Shown here: piece after piece, positions 12,501-25,621 of the stretch | Position numbering within the stretch: position 1 is the first letter of the stretch | Layout: every line of letters begins with the position of its first letter | From: Diploscapter coronatus | Taxonomy: Eukaryota > Nematoda > Chromadorea > Rhabditida > Rhabditidae | Length of the DNA stretch: 64,000 nucleotides | Assembly (NCBI GenBank): GCA_964036155.1 | Contig: OZ038422.1 | Span: 20,049,201 to 20,113,200 of the forward strand | Reading direction: 5' to 3' | Translations under genes and position numbers: made by a program | The notes under the pieces: generated by a model | What the model was told of the DNA's origin: nothing | The model's database searches: none | What the model saw: the letters and a program-made list of their open reading frames with translations, nothing else

Positions 12501-13108
12501 GATGGAACCGCCTTTCGAAGCGAAGAGGCCCAGAATGGGGGAGGACCCGATGCGAGTGACTGAGTTGGAGAGGAAAAACGGGGAGCTGATGAAGGAGGTC
12601 GAGGGACTGAAGCGAGAGCTGCAGAGGGAGAGGGAACGATACGAGGATCTCTATGCACTCTTCAGACAGCAGGTACGATATTCGTAAATTGATTTGCTCT
12701 TCACAGTTTTAACTCGACTCGGTTGTCGAATTTTAACTCAGCAGAAAATGAACTAGCCTACGACAGTTTACAGAAGACTCTTCAATTTTAACGTTCAGAC
12801 ACAGTGAAAAGAGGACTGTTGCAGGCGTGTAATACACTTTGCAGCACCAGCGTGTTAAATTTTTAAAACCCAACCATTGACTGTCACAATGTTACAGGCT
12901 AACTTGTATTTTTCTGTTGTAACGATTCGTTAACATTTGAGTTCTGACTAAAGTTAATTTGAATCGGAAGCAACTACGAATATGATTGCAGAGCGGAGGC
13001 GGAGGCTCGTCTGGACCTGGACCGAAGATGGGCATTGGTGCGGGCAGCTATCAGGGCGGAGGGTATGGATCGGGATCGGGTTGGGGAGGCAACAATTCCT
13101 GGAACTAG
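9532..13108 (+). CDS. ZC3H10-like CCCH zinc-finger protein
   Basis: CCCH proteins bind single-stranded RNA; the closest match I recognise is ZC3H10, an RNA-binding and microRNA-related protein. Exons: 9532-9682, 9733-9785, 11207-11262, 11963-12057, 12474-12672 and 12992-13108, about 220 residues. The first finger is VCRDFLKNICNRGSRCKFYH (residues about 30-49); the second is FCIDFQ joined to KCARGAARCRYWH. The human protein has a third finger (434 residues in all) that I do not find here. After the fingers come a Gly/Pro-rich linker, a charged coiled-coil helix (MRVTELERKNGELMKEVEG and on) and a Gly/Ser-rich tail ending NNSWN. The phases of exons 2 and 3 disagree by one base, so either a small exon is hidden in the 1.4 kb intron 9786-11206 or there is a one-base discrepancy. 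The ATG directly follows a TTTGCAG acceptor. The gene converges on RAL. Confidence 0.83.
11708..11865. repeat. MITE-like hairpin in a CCCH-gene intron
   Basis: The 43-nt arms 11708-11750 and 11823-11865 are inverted copies matching at about 39 of 43 positions (CAGATCGGTGTTGCCTAGCC against its complement), around a 72-nt loop. A further ATTGT/ACAAT pair flanks the arms. No open reading frame lies inside. It could be a non-autonomous foldback element or a structured intronic RNA. Confidence 0.8.
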
Positions 13109-14562
13109 ACCGCAAATTCTGCCTTTTTGAATCTCAAATTCATTGATTGTACTTCTATGTTCTCTGGTTTGTCAGGCGTATTTCTTTAACTAGCTACTCG
13201 TCCATCTGATCTTATCTAATTGCAACTGGTTATTTATTCCTCTTACAACAGCATCAATTCATCTCATCCTCGCCTACTTCCATTCCTTTCTGCAATGTTC
13301 GATCATCCCACACAACCATAGTTTTAACCATTCATCAATTTTAAAGTTTAATTGGTTATTTGCGATTTTTAAGCATCGTGATTGTTCTATTTTGTAATAC
13401 ATTTGATCTAAACTTTTAATCGTAAGATTGAAGCTTATTAAGTTCGTTCTCATTTCTGCGTATTTCAATTTTTTAGCTGTAGCAAATAAATTTGTATTAA
13501 TTCAGCAGCAAGGCGCATGCGCATTTATAACTTTTCTGAGAATTTCTGTATAATAATAATAATAATTTATTTTCATCTTTTCGTAAGGTAATAAAATTGT
13601 CACAAAATTATGCATGACTATTAGATGAAGACGGGTTGAAATTCATCAAGACAACAGCATTAAATATACATCGAGAAACGAAGGAGAATAACAAACGAAA
13701 AATACGATGCCAGAGCGCAGAGCAGAGAATTCAGTCAGGTTATCATGTAATTAGCATCTTACCCGAAACAAACAGGAATTCAAGAATTAAAATAAACAAA
13801 ATAGTTGAATGAATTATCGTAATTCATTAGAACTTCACATTGAATTGCTGAAATTAAGGCAACTTTGAAAGTCGATATATCAAAATGATGAGAAAAAAGA
13901 ATACTTTCGTTTTTTCAATAGCCACCAAATTCGTTATATGAATTGTGTTAACTATGAATATTCGGTAATTATTATCGTGCATATCTTTCTTATTCGATGC
14001 AATTAGAAAGTGCGCTCCAATGTGAAAATCGAAACACGAGTAATAATCACTCACAAGCATCTCGCTTTTCGCTCATTTCCCATCATTCTTTTCCAGGGGT
14101 TGTAACTTTTTTGGACATTATGTTAATGAAAATCACTATCTTTGGTGAAGGAAGATGAAAAGTGTTTGTGAACGATTATTGCACGTGATTTGATTTTTGC
14201 ATTGGAGCGCACTCTCTAATTGTACCGAATAAGAAAAAGATGCACGATATCAAATTCAGAAAATATTAATGGAAGATTATCGATGCATTGAAGTGAGTGC
14301 AAGAATCTCGATGCTGTTTTCATTTGCATAACTTCTTGTATGACGAATAAGAAAGACGTCGCAATTTTTAAAATTAAAATTCTGTTTCTCCACTCGAGTT
14401 CAAAGCATTTGATATTCTCAGAAATATAATAAAGCTAGGCACTTGTTGATTCAAAATGATTGAAAAGAAGGAAGAATGATATAATAGATTTGAGTAAATT
14501 CCTTAATTCAGTAACATATGCGACCTGAGCAGGTTGTCGTGGTTGCGATTTTCCTGTCCTCC
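13109..14562. other. Convergent 3' region between the CCCH gene and RAL
   Basis: Holds the 3' UTRs of two converging genes plus a hairpin (13974-14248, listed separately). AATAAA is present near 13485 (GCAAATAAATTTG), a plausible poly(A) signal for the plus-strand gene. No coding exon seen. Confidence 0.5.
13974..14248. repeat. 275-bp hairpin element with arms of about 66 bp
   Basis: The arms 13974-14039 and 14182-14248 are inverted copies at roughly 80-85 percent identity; the shared core is AGTGCGCTCCAAT against ATTGGAGCGCACT, with CTTATTCG/CGAATAAG on the outer side. The 142-bp loop has no reading frame. It sits between the converging 3' ends of the CCCH gene and RAL. The shape suggests a MITE; no target-site duplication was identified. 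Confidence 0.75.
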
Positions 14563-16512
14563 TCAAAGAATGGTGCATTTGCTCTTTTTGTTCTTCTTTC
14601 TTTTGATTTGAGCTGCGTCCCCAATCTGCTCTGGGTGCAAAGTGCCCACTTTCCTTCTCTTTATATCCCTCATCAGATCGTAGAACACTTTGTCCACGTT
14701 CTCACGACGCTTTGCAGACGTCTCTACGTACTGCACGCCCCATTGTTCGGCGCTAAAGTTAAGATAATGTTATCAAGAAATTTATACTTTTGTCAATGAT
14801 ATTTATCAACATCTTTCTCTCATAGATATTATTGCTTCTAAAGTTTTCATCCGAGTTAGACTTGGAATTAATCGAATCAGGAATATGTACGATTTTTCAA
14901 AGATTTGAACTATTCTGCATAGCAGATTTGCTTTTTGAACATTATCTTTACTCATAACAACTACCAAAAAATCCTAGAAAGTAATTTCTCCGAGGTGTGA
15001 GGTTTTAATTACAGGACCAAGTCGAATTTGTAGTGTATTTGGAACATTTTCATTTTAAATGAATTAAATAGTCTTGAAAATTATCACAAAATTGTGAGAG
15101 AAAATACTTACCGTTGCTTGGCGAGTTCGATAGGAACGACCCTTTCATCCCTCATATCTGCCTTATTCCCGACCAGGACAATTGGAATAGAGCTGTCTGA
15201 ATTCTTCACACGAAGAATTTGCTCTCTAAAATATACACATTTAAAATAATATTCTGCACAAATAGATAGAACTGTGAAAGTAGCTGAACATATTCAGTTC
15301 ACAATCCGTTAAGAGTCGATTTTATTTAAATACGAGGCGTGGCAAAAATCTGAACAGCTTTTATACTCAAACTCGAGGCTGTAGAAAATGATAATTTCAT
15401 GACCAAAATTATATGGAATAATGCCTTTGAGCAGTTCTCATTTAGAAATGAATAAAATCAAAGTTTTAGAAAATTATTTCTTTTATTATGTTCGTAATGA
15501 TTTTCTTCAAACTACTTTAGAGGTTCAGGTATTTAGCCCGTCATGTTTTTTTTTTCAAATCTATGATCATTAATGAAGCTACTAGAAGGTTCGTTCAATA
15601 ATTAGATGCTAGTAATAGAAAATGCAAATGTACCTGAACTCGTTGGTCGCATCGAAGGACTCCATGTCCAGAATCGAGAACACACATATAAATCCTTCGC
15701 CACTTCGATAGTAATTGTCTCTGGAAAGGGTAAAAATAATTCACAGAAATTGTTTAAAAGTGACGTCTCATTAAAATCTATCTGACTGTGAATAGCTGTA
15801 CATTAACAGAATATTCTGTCGATACTAATCGTCAGAACAATATCCTAATCTTCATAATAAATGATCTATCTATTCGTGGATTTTTTAGCTAATTAAAATG
15901 GAAGAAATAATAAAAGTACCAACCGAATAGCCGAATAGTCCTCCTGTCCGGCTGTGTCGAGAATATCGATTGAGCACTCCTCTCCATCCAATACAACCTT
16001 CTTTCGGTACGAATCTGCTTTTGTCGGTTCGTACTCTTCTACGAACTGAAATAATTTTTAGAGAAAAGTCTCACTACAGGGTATATGCCAAAATTTTGCA
16101 AATATCTCTAGATTTTCGCTGACTCGTTAGTTTTTTTCAAATGAATTTCTGAATAATTCTTTATGGAATTTGCAATCTAGATTCAGAATGTTATATCTAT
16201 CAAAATATAAAGAAAATCACATTTGCAAAACTTGGCGCACCCACAATTACTAATTTTTATGAATGAGATAATCATTTTTTAATTCAACAAATCTAATATT
16301 TAGTCAAAATCGAGTAAAACTAAATTACCTCGTCGTACATAAATTGGAGTGTTAGTGCGGATTTTCCGACACCTCCTGAGCCAACCATGATTACCTAAAA
16401 ATCACTTTGTCGTGATAATTTTCACGTATTTATGAATCATGATTCCAACCTTATGAACAACATTCTGCCCGCCCGCATTGGGCGCCGTGGCAGTCGACTT
16501 CTTGCTGGCCAT
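14563..16512 (-). CDS. Ras-like GTPase RAL (RalA/RalB homologue)
   Basis: Ral is a membrane-anchored GTP switch that binds exocyst subunits and RalBP1 and acts in secretion and polarity. Exons 16512-16450, 16394-16329, 16045-15924, 15720-15634, 15225-15112 and 14752-14563 give 213 residues (human RalA is 206). All nucleotide-binding motifs are present: G1 [18 protein letters not shown], the Ral effector loop [20 protein letters not shown]3 [21 protein letters not shown]4 NKAD and G5 ETSAK. The protein ends KKSKCTIL, a CAAX box whose final Leu predicts geranylgeranylation, preceded by a basic patch. The 11-residue human N-terminus is replaced by a longer Ala/Gly-rich leader ([15 protein letters not shown]). 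A TTGCAG acceptor lies 2 nt before the ATG, so an upstream exon or a spliced leader joins here; the exon at 22881-23007 joins in frame. Confidence 0.96.
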
Positions 16513-19500
16513 TCCTGCAATTCCAAATCGACTAATTTAATCACCGATTTTTTCTTCTCGAAAGTATAAGAAGTACACCTGCTCGGAAATGGAACGATGA
16601 AGGAAAATCATGAGATTTTTGCAGTTAAGATTTGACAAAATGATTCAGAACTGATAATAAGTTACAGATAGCATACTTTAATTTGTCAAGAAAAGTCGAG
16701 CAGAAAAAATAGCCTAGAATTTCGGAAAGGAAGATAGAAAAGGTGTAATGACCCGTAAAAATAGTAAAATGAGAAAGAAGAATAGGCGTGGTGGGGCTGA
16801 GTCTGCATTGCAAAATGTCAACACATTTTCGCGCATTTGAGATTCGTAAACTCTCTCGAGAAAGAGACAACTTTAAGCCTATTTTCTATAAACAACTAAA
16901 GAAAATAAGGAATTTTAGGAGCTTCCAAAAGAGTGAAGACGAAAAAGAGGAGAGTGATTTGTCAGAGAATAGACGAGCAAATCAATGGAAGTTGGAGGAG
17001 ATTGGAAATATGATATCTTCAGGGCAAATGGACAGAACGAAAGAGAAAGGGGAGGAGAGCGGGAGTGACCTGATAGATCTGATAGCCGATTGCTTATCAC
17101 AAAGGAAGTCGATCGAGAGATCCACTGACAATTAGATGGATTGCCTTCGAGGCAGCGACAGGTAGCAGGCAGAAATGATTGGAAGATGGGAAGAGAGTGC
17201 GAGGGGAGCGGATGAAGTAAATTTATCGCTCCAAGTTCTAGAAAAACTAGAGAAATGGAAAAGAATTGGAAAGGAAAGGGAAAGAGGAAACTGGATGCAA
17301 TTAGTGAAATGGGAGAGTTGATCATGAGAAACAGACTGGGGAGGGCGAGGGAAAGAGAGGACATAAACGGAGCAGAGCACTGAAATTGAGTCAAATACAT
17401 GGGAAACCAAACTGACTATGAATTGCCAAATTGAATTGATATTGGACAGAGTGAGAATGCAGATTGGATACTACTAATTGGAAGACAGATTGAGCTGAAT
17501 GTAAGGAATTGATTACATGAAGTGGTAGGTGTTCAAAGACTAGTTGTTTATACAGAAAGTTTATGAAACCAAATGCTATGATGATATGATCAGTAATTCA
17601 TTCGTTTAAGCTTATTAAAATCTACAGAATATGCTATATAGTCTATGATGTCATATAAAGCTGACAAAATGTTCATCTCAATCTAATGCTAGAGCAGAAT
17701 AAAATATCATTTCAGCTTGATAATATTACTTTTGTAGAAGGATAGAAATTTTAAATACAGAACGAGTGTCTATTAGCATGTGAATGGATGAGTAAGCGAT
17801 CTAAACTTGGTCATGGAAAATTGGTCTGATAACAACGTAGGAGGCATTCATTCATTTCGATAGATAACTGACTGTGTGAGTGACTTATTGGCGATAGCTC
17901 ACAACTCGAATGCGCAGGAGAACAAAATGCAACGCTTTGAGTCAGCACAAAACGCAGGAAGGAAAACTGCACAGCGGACACCCCCTTTTGATGTGGAAAG
18001 TGACGATTCGAAAGGAATGGACAAAAAATCGATTCGATCAAATATATGGAAACAGTTCGCAGTTCTGTTGACTGCAAACGAAGGGGACGGGAAATGCTGC
18101 AGGGAGAGGGAATGGGCTGTTATGAAATATACAAGACTGGAAATGGAGAGGGGGATCAATGAGTGAGAGATGGAGAGAAGTCTGTTAACTGGGAGGGAGA
18201 CAGAATGAATCGACATAAATTACCACTGCCAAATTCGCGAATCGAGAAAAGAACACAAATGGCAGAAACAGAAACAGAAAGAAATTGAGATAGATATGGA
18301 GAGTCAAAAATTTCAAAAGGGAGAAGAATGACTCATTCGTGATCCAATTGCGCAACCCAGATGAAACATTTTAATAATCATTTTGAGAACAAACTTATTC
18401 GTCATTTCATGAAATTGCTAAAATCTGTTACTACCAAAAATCATACATGTAATGGTTTTCATACTAGAGGCTAATGCGGTTCTACGCACTACTATGTTAT
18501 TAATAATTGTTGGTGGCAAATACTTGAGAGAATAAAAACCTGAAGTGGGATCAGAGATGGGTCTGGTTAATTCACTGTATGTCGCAATAAAGTGGAGATA
18601 TCAAAGGTGCAACGAGAAGATTTTCTTGTTTCTCGATGTTGTTCTATTATTTTACCCCAGCAGATTGTTTGTAGTCGTATTGGAGTCAGGGTGTACGAGG
18701 TTTTGATTTGAAAATTTTCGAAGTCGAACTCGACGTTTGTGCACCCCCAATCGGAATGGTTTGTCCATGTGAATGGGAAAGCATAGAATCACAATGTCTT
18801 CTGGTGCACTTGTAAAGAATCAATCTCAATGTCATTTTATCCCTTTCTGCAGATCTGTTTTCCTTGTATTTGTCACTTTTTCCTTCCATTCTTCTGGCTT
18901 TCTGCTTGTTTTCCTCATTTGCATATCTATTTCCGAGTGAAAACAAATCTCATCATGGAACTAGTAGGCGGTGAAAATGTCACAAAAATGAGAATGGCAA
19001 CGACATCAATGCCAATACAAATTACTTTTCGAGATTTTCCTTGTGTCGCTATTAGTTATTATATATCAAGATTATGATAGCGCATAAAAGTTTGGCTCAA
19101 TGCATAATATTTGAACGGATGATCTCGAAATTTTCCATTCATTATTAAACTCAAAGCTACCCATGGGTAAGGTACAGGTACGAAATTATTTCCACAACTA
19201 TAGAATAAGATAGGTAAATACGTATGGGAAATTTGTACTTATTCATAGTTAAGATGGGTAAAAGTTTTGAACATTTTGAATTTAGCGCACGTACAGGTAC
19301 GATTTGTCAACACCTATGGGCAGTTCTGAATCAAATCAACAAAAATTCCGAAGGAAAAGCTTCTGTAAAAATCTAAATATGCATTGCTCCCAATTTTGTG
19401 TTAAAATGTGTTTCTATCCAAAACTAACGTAAGAATGTCGAAGGGAATTTCAATTATCGGCATTTTTGTGGTTTCTAATTCAGACTTCTTGAAAGACAAT

Positions 19501-22500
19501 CTCTGCATTTATGAATTTTTGCAACGAAATTTCGATTTCAATATGTCTTCAGTCCCTGAATCGCGCTGATTTTGTGGAGGAATTTATGAAAAATATGTAT
19601 TGTTGAACGCTTGATGATACAATTTTCATTTTCAATTCAGTAATAAGAAAAAGTGCTAGAAGAGAGAAGTGATTCATAAAAGAAACAGAAAGTGCGAATT
19701 AGAGATGAAAAGGGTTTAGAGAGTGAAGGAACGAAAGACATAGATGCAGAGAAGGAGGATACGTTCCTTTTGCTAAATAAAACGAAGGAACGAAACGGAA
19801 GCAGCATTGCGCAGGAAGCAGGCGAAAAGAAGCCAATTTACATGAATATTGATTGCAGAGATGATGCGAAAGTGAACAATCGCAATATTGATTTATGATG
19901 ATATGAGATAGACATTCATATGTATTGCTGCGTCTTTTTAATTGATTCAATTATGATTGCATCATAAAATTCAGGCAAGATATCGGTTTATTCATCGAAA
20001 AGTTGATATTTTGTCATGAATCAGGAAATAAAGTAGACTGAGCATAAGAAAAAATCTTCAGTATGTCAGTATGCAATTCCTCATATATTTATGAATTCAA
20101 TTTAAATGGTATCTAATGATGGAATTTTGTCAATTTTCAGAAATCCTTAGGCACTTTGAGCTGATAGAATTTCAAATAGGGTGATAAAAATAAGTGGATG
20201 AGATTAGCTAAGACATGAATTAGATCTGAAAGGGAACTTTTTTGGCCAACTTAACATTTTCAGTTATGTGATATTTCTGGATTTTCGTAGTGATGAGAAA
20301 AATTGGGAACTTATTATCTGATCATGATTCGTAGATAAAATCATCATTATTCAATACGTCTGAAATTTGGTATCTTCTCATGATTTAGTATTCTCATAAA
20401 TTCTGCCAAAAGATTAAACGAATCAAATAAAAATAATGATAGAGCGGTCGATGCGAAAAGTTATCTATATAGTCTCTAATGTTTGTTCATCATTTACAAG
20501 AGTCTTCGGAATCTAATGCATAATATCGATCTTCTTGCAGATAAAGTCATCTTGTTTATAGCGGATTAGTTCTAGATTATTCGTGCGAAGTCATAAGTTT
20601 TGATTGATCGATGAAATTGAATTCACAATTTCAAACTCTCGGATTCGCAGGCAAAGGATTCCTTCTTGATCATTCGTCCATTCAACTGGATTAACTTTGT
20701 TTTCCTCTGTCGAGGCCACTGCAGACAGAATTCCCTTGATTCTCCTGGTTTATAGACAAAATTGATACGGAATGGCCTGCGAATTGTTTTGAATTTCAAT
20801 CAAAATATCCTGTTTGTGGTTTCACGGAAAAGTAAAACATTCTTCGCTTTTTCCTGTCTCAATACCGAGATAGTTATTTTATGTGTTCGCGCATGGTCTT
20901 TTACAAATTTAAAGACGCGTATTACGGAGGATTGAAATGAAGAAAAGGAGTGGAAGTGTGGGAGTGAAAATAGGGCAGCATGAAAAGAATAGAAAGGAAT
21001 GAAGGAGTGAAGATGAAAAACGAATGAGAAATTAAAAAAGGAATGCTGCGTAGTTTGGCTGTCCGACAGACAGTCAATGATGCAAATGATGAGAGACAGA
21101 GGATCTGAAAGACTTTACTTTACGTTCCATTTCACTTCCAAAATTTTGAGCAGTTTTTCTCCATTCATTGCAAGTTGCGCGATCCCATTTACTAGTTAGC
21201 TTTCAGCTTTCGATTCGCAATAAAAGTGTCGAAACGTCTATTTCCGCGCGGCCTTGAAATTCGCTGACAAGAAGCCGCGCGTTTTCCATGATTTGTCGAT
21301 TTGTTCTCTGCAGTTTCCGATTTTCGGTTTCAATCAGTTGGGGTCGCGCAGAGAGTAGCTCTGTGTAAATTTACATTACATTTGGTGTGTTCAGCCTGGC
21401 TGATTGACTAACTTCGAGAAGTCACAAAGTAAGGCAATTCGAAGAGAAGAGGCTGTTTTTTCTCGAAGAAGACAGGTAATTTCAAGTCGAAGTGAGAAGT
21501 GAGGCAATAAGTGCATAGTTGTCCCCCAGGGCGCTACTGCGTTGCCTCCCTACCTGTAGATGTGTTCATCTCATCTGTTCAAGAGTACCTGAGCCTCTGC
21601 AAATGTCCCTTCTCTCCTTTCGTTTCTCTCTCCACCTCCCTGTCTTCCTTCCAAAATGAAGTGCATAGGTCAACATGAGAAAACACGCGCAGTGTTGTGA
21701 GAAGCTGAGAAGCAAATGCACAAAAAACTGGACGGAGGTTCCAACGAGAATCTTATCAATATCAGAATATACAAATCAATTCTTTCTGAAAACTTTCACG
21801 AAAATTTTAGAGCATCAACAAAGTTGCTCTATAAAATTAGCTCGTAAATCCTATTGATCCTCTGTCATGATAGGTTGCCTCAAAATAATCTGAAGTAAAC
21901 ACAGCAGTACAGTAGTAGCATAATGTGGGTTTATGGTCTTTGAATCTGGCCATAACCTGGTTTCTCGTCTCAGTCCTTTGCCTCTACCCGACTCTTCAGC
22001 TCTTCTGTCCTCTGCTTTCCTACTCATTCAATTTTTTCTACCCGTCTATTATTGGCATTGAGGATTATTTTAGGAGTTGTATTTTGAGAAGCAACAAAAA
22101 GACGATCATGTTCATGTTTTGTTGTAGAGGAGAGGCACATTGGAATCAAGTGCAGAGAGAGAAAGGTAAAGAGAGAGAGGGGTGAGAAGCAGATACGAAC
22201 GTGCTTGCCGGATCGTGGGTCTTCCGACACGGACCGACTGAGTGACACAAAGAGACGGAACAAACTTCTTTCATTCCTCTTTTCTTCATAGCTTCAGGCA
22301 GCTTATTCTGTATGTCATGCAGAAATTCTCTTCTCTGCCACCTCCCTCGCTAAATTTCCGCTTCTTCAACCCTCTCCTTATCTCATTCTCTCTATCTCCT
22401 TATCCCTCATTTCTGCTTCTTTCTGCCCCCTCGTTTCTACAGTCTCTTTCTCACGCGAAATTTCTAATTCACCGTGCCGAAAAGCCGATTAATAAAGTGA

Positions 22501-22880
22501 ACTTCGCAAAAGTGACATTGCGCTACGAAAAAATCGACGCGTTTTCTGGAAGTGAAATGTTGCGAGTGGAAATGAGTAAATGAACTGATGAGTAATGGGT
22601 ACAAAATGGTATCAGAGTAAACTCTCTGAAGGAGGAAAAATTACAAGGAGAAAATGAAAAAAGTCAATAGAGGCATTGCATTAGACCTGCAACAATTGAA
22701 TAATCATTGCATTGCATCAAGTGGAGGAAATTATGAAATAATCGTATATGGGAAGTAGTCACAGTTCAAACAAATTACCACAGCAAAACCGTCATTTTAA
22801 AAATGGAAGACAAAAGGATGCAAAAAAAATGTGAAATGTAAATTCAAATGGAATGATCTAATTAGATTGGTCTTGCCTAC
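16513..22880. other. 6.4 kb gene-free stretch, probable long 5' intron of RAL
   Basis: No exon I can support. It holds long low-complexity tracts, purine-rich on the plus strand at about 16900-17400, 18150-18330 and 19690-19800, and pyrimidine-rich at 22260-22450; these create spurious long open frames on both strands. If the upstream RAL exon is real, the whole block is one intron and could carry enhancers. A 47-codon open stretch on the minus strand at 20760-20600 looks faintly protein-like but has no convincing splice pair. Confidence 0.5.
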
Positions 22881-23007
22881 CTTCGATGTCCTTGTCAAAT
22901 TCGTCCTCCCCCGTGCAGAAATCGACCAGCCAAAGAACTCGGATCTTGATCCAGGACCAGGCTCGGCGCAGAAAATTCACTACAGGATTCATCTCCTCTT
23001 CGCCCAT
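22881..23007 (-). CDS. Candidate alternative first coding exon of RAL (42-residue leader)
   Basis: A minus-strand ATG at 23007 follows an in-frame TAA and opens 42 codons plus one base, ending at a GTAGGC donor (22880). Codon use favours C and G at third positions, as in confirmed exons here and unlike the AT-rich surroundings. The peptide starts MGEEEMNPVVNFLRRAWSWI, continues KIRVLWLVDFC and ends acidic (GEDEFDKDIE). The middle is a hydrophobic or amphipathic helix with basic residues. The phase-1 end joins exactly to the two bases before the RAL ATG at the 16514 acceptor, giving ...DIE-G-MASKK... in frame. A likely acceptor (TTCTGATCAG) lies 27 nt upstream of the ATG. I know of no family for this leader. 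It could instead begin a separate gene whose later exons I missed. Confidence 0.45.
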
Positions 23008-23498
23008 TTTCAGGGCTTTTTATCAGAATCTCTGATCAGAAATTGGGAAGGGATTTCGAAATATTGGGGGGATTCAGAGAGTAAACCTGAATGGGCCTGC
23101 ACCAGAATAGGTTGTGCACAGAGGTAGCCGTTGGCAACGAAACCAGAACTCGACACACGAGGAGAGGGAAAGGGGAAGGGAAAGGGAATGCGTGTCTGTC
23201 TCCCGGAATAGAATACAAGGAGGGAAAAGAAGCAGAGAAGAAGAAAGGGTGAGAAGACTGAGGAGAGAGCAGACAGACAAACCGCAATGAGAGAGGGGAA
23301 AGGGGCGGGTCTCTGCTTGTGTTGCGTTGGGTAATACGCCAAGGCGCATGGTGCGCAAGCAATGGGTTATGCAAAGAGGCTGTCAATTATGGCTGCACTG
23401 AAAAGGGATAAATCCATATGCGGACAGGGGGAAAATAGAGGTCAACCCATTCAGAAGTCCGTTTGAAGAGCATCAAAATAGACGTCCTTGTAAATCGA

Positions 23499-23518
23499 CA
23501 CACACACACACACACACG
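23499..23518. repeat. (CA)n dinucleotide microsatellite
   Basis: About ten uninterrupted CA units on the plus strand in non-coding DNA. No other feature is associated with it. Confidence 0.9.
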
Positions 23519-25621
23519 TATTCTTCACATTTTGGGGTCTATTTACCATGATATTTTCTCGAAAAATTAGTCGGTAATAGATTTATATTTTCGTCATGAG
23601 TTGTTGACAGTTACAGAGCATAAAATTAGCATATTTCCACTTTCCTTTGTATAGCTAATATCATGCCCGACTATATTATGAAGAGCCATACAGTCCAGTT
23701 CTGCACATGAATATGCAGCGATGCAGAGAGACAATAAAATGATAAGAATAGGGAAGGGGCAAAACAGTCAAAGAGAATATGAAAATGTGAGAAAGAAGAC
23801 AAAGGGCCACAAAAATGTTATAAAGAAGATTTGATCTGAACAGCATCAGTAGTGTGAACTGATTTAGTTCTTGATGATTCTTACTAATCGCATTCAGTGA
23901 ATTATGCGGTTATGCTAGATTAAGTGCCTCCTAATAAAAGAGTGTTTTTCGATAACAATCTATTTTGATGCTAGAACACAGCTGATTAACTCTACATAGT
24001 CGAAAGGAATTTCGGTTTTTAAAACCTCTATACAAAAGTTTAAAAATATTCAGTAAAGCTTTAGAAAGTGTGAAAATAAAAATGGCAATAGAGGCAAGGG
24101 AATTTACGAGGGAGGAGTAGCTAGAATTTCGAGTGATCAGATGAATGATAATTGATATGCTACTGATACTGCATTCGTAGTGTGAAGTGTGAAATTCGTA
24201 AAATGACTTTTTCATCTTTTGTCTTTTTCGCCTCGATCGTTTGAATCGTTTTCTCGCTGTCCATCTTCCAACTCCTCGTCCCTTCCCATTTTGCCAGTCG
24301 ATCATCTCTTCATCTTTCCAGTTATTTTCCATTTTCTAGTGGTCATTCAACGTTTCTTTCCAATCTCTCACTTTCCCCTTGTCTCTCTTTTTACACCTGT
24401 CTGCCTTGTCTTCATTCTCAGCTTGCAGCTTCATAACAATACTCATACCTCGAACAGAGATGAACGGATGAACACATCTGACTCTACTGGCTTTCAGCAG
24501 AAAGGCACAAGGATTGCATCTATTCGTACTTTTTCGCTCCCACTCACTCGCTCACTTTTCCACTGTATCAGCTATACTAAACAACAATGCTTCTGAATAT
24601 ACGATGGAAGCAGAAAACATGGAAAAATGAACCTGGCAAGTTTGACGGGAGAAACATAGGATCGTAAGAATTGAGATAGAAAACGGGATTGAGATAAATC
24701 GCGAAACAGAAGGATGATGGCAGGACGATGTTATTTGGAATCGTTTTAGATCAAGATTTAAAAATCCTCTGCGAAAGAAATTTTATAAAAGGAGAATACA
24801 AATACTCGGCACGAAACAACGCATAGAAACACGTCTAATTTGGAAGAATTTCGAAAATTTGAAAAATGAAAGAAATAAGAGGTGTAAAAACTGATAGATC
24901 CGACAGAACATACCGCTATCAGCAATTCATTAATTCGCTATCTCGCTTATAATCACCTTGACCACGCCTATCCAAGACATGAAAAATGAGACAATGAATT
25001 TGTCAGCCACACAATAGGAAACGCAGAAAATGATGGATTAGGTGAAGAAAAGTGATGAAAACGACAGAATTCGTGCATCAAAATTTCCGAAATTGCGAAA
25101 TTGTTTCAGGAAGAGGATTTGAAACTTGGATTTGAAAGAGTGGATGAATGATATCCTCGATTTTGACGCCTAAATAAAAGTTGAGCTGGGGAGAAGAGAG
25201 TCGTTCGCGCAGCTAAACAAACAACAGACGAATCGAATCGAATGAAATAGAAATAGAAATCGAAATGAGCGAAACCAATCGGCTGTTCAGAAGAAATGAA
25301 TGGAGAAAAGAAGCGAGGAATCAATGGATGATGGATTTGGAAATGAAAGGAATGAGGATCCAGAGTATTATGAAATATAGAATACTGATGATCAGACGAA
25401 CTGCAACCAAACCACAGAGTCACTCAGAGTCAGAGGAGAATGGAGAATGAAAAGGTGTGAACAGAGTTAATGAAGCAAAGGAAAGTAGAGGAAGAATGCA
25501 AGTGAATTAGTGGATTCGCGCACTTTTTACTGTCTCGATTGAACGAGTGAAATTCGAAAGTGAAAAACGAGAAAAAGCTCGACGAAAAACACTTACGGCC
25601 GTTTTTGTAGACAGGTTGAAG

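Noticed and set aside
15335..15360. Mariner-like end TACGAGGCGTGGCAAAAA in a RAL intron
   Set aside because: No inverted partner and no transposase remnant nearby.
16788..17410. Long open frames on both strands
   Set aside because: They fall in a purine/pyrimidine-biased low-complexity tract; such bias removes stops without coding, and no family resemblance or splice sites were seen.
20600..20760. 47-codon protein-like stretch on the minus strand (TEENKVNPVEWTNDQEG)
   Set aside because: No convincing donor and no phase link to RAL or to the upstream exon; kept only as a note.
22024..23386. Several 80-116 codon minus-strand frames
   Set aside because: Overlapping frames in a pyrimidine-rich tract with Ser/Phe/Pro/Leu-only composition; only the 22881-23007 exon has coding-like codon use.
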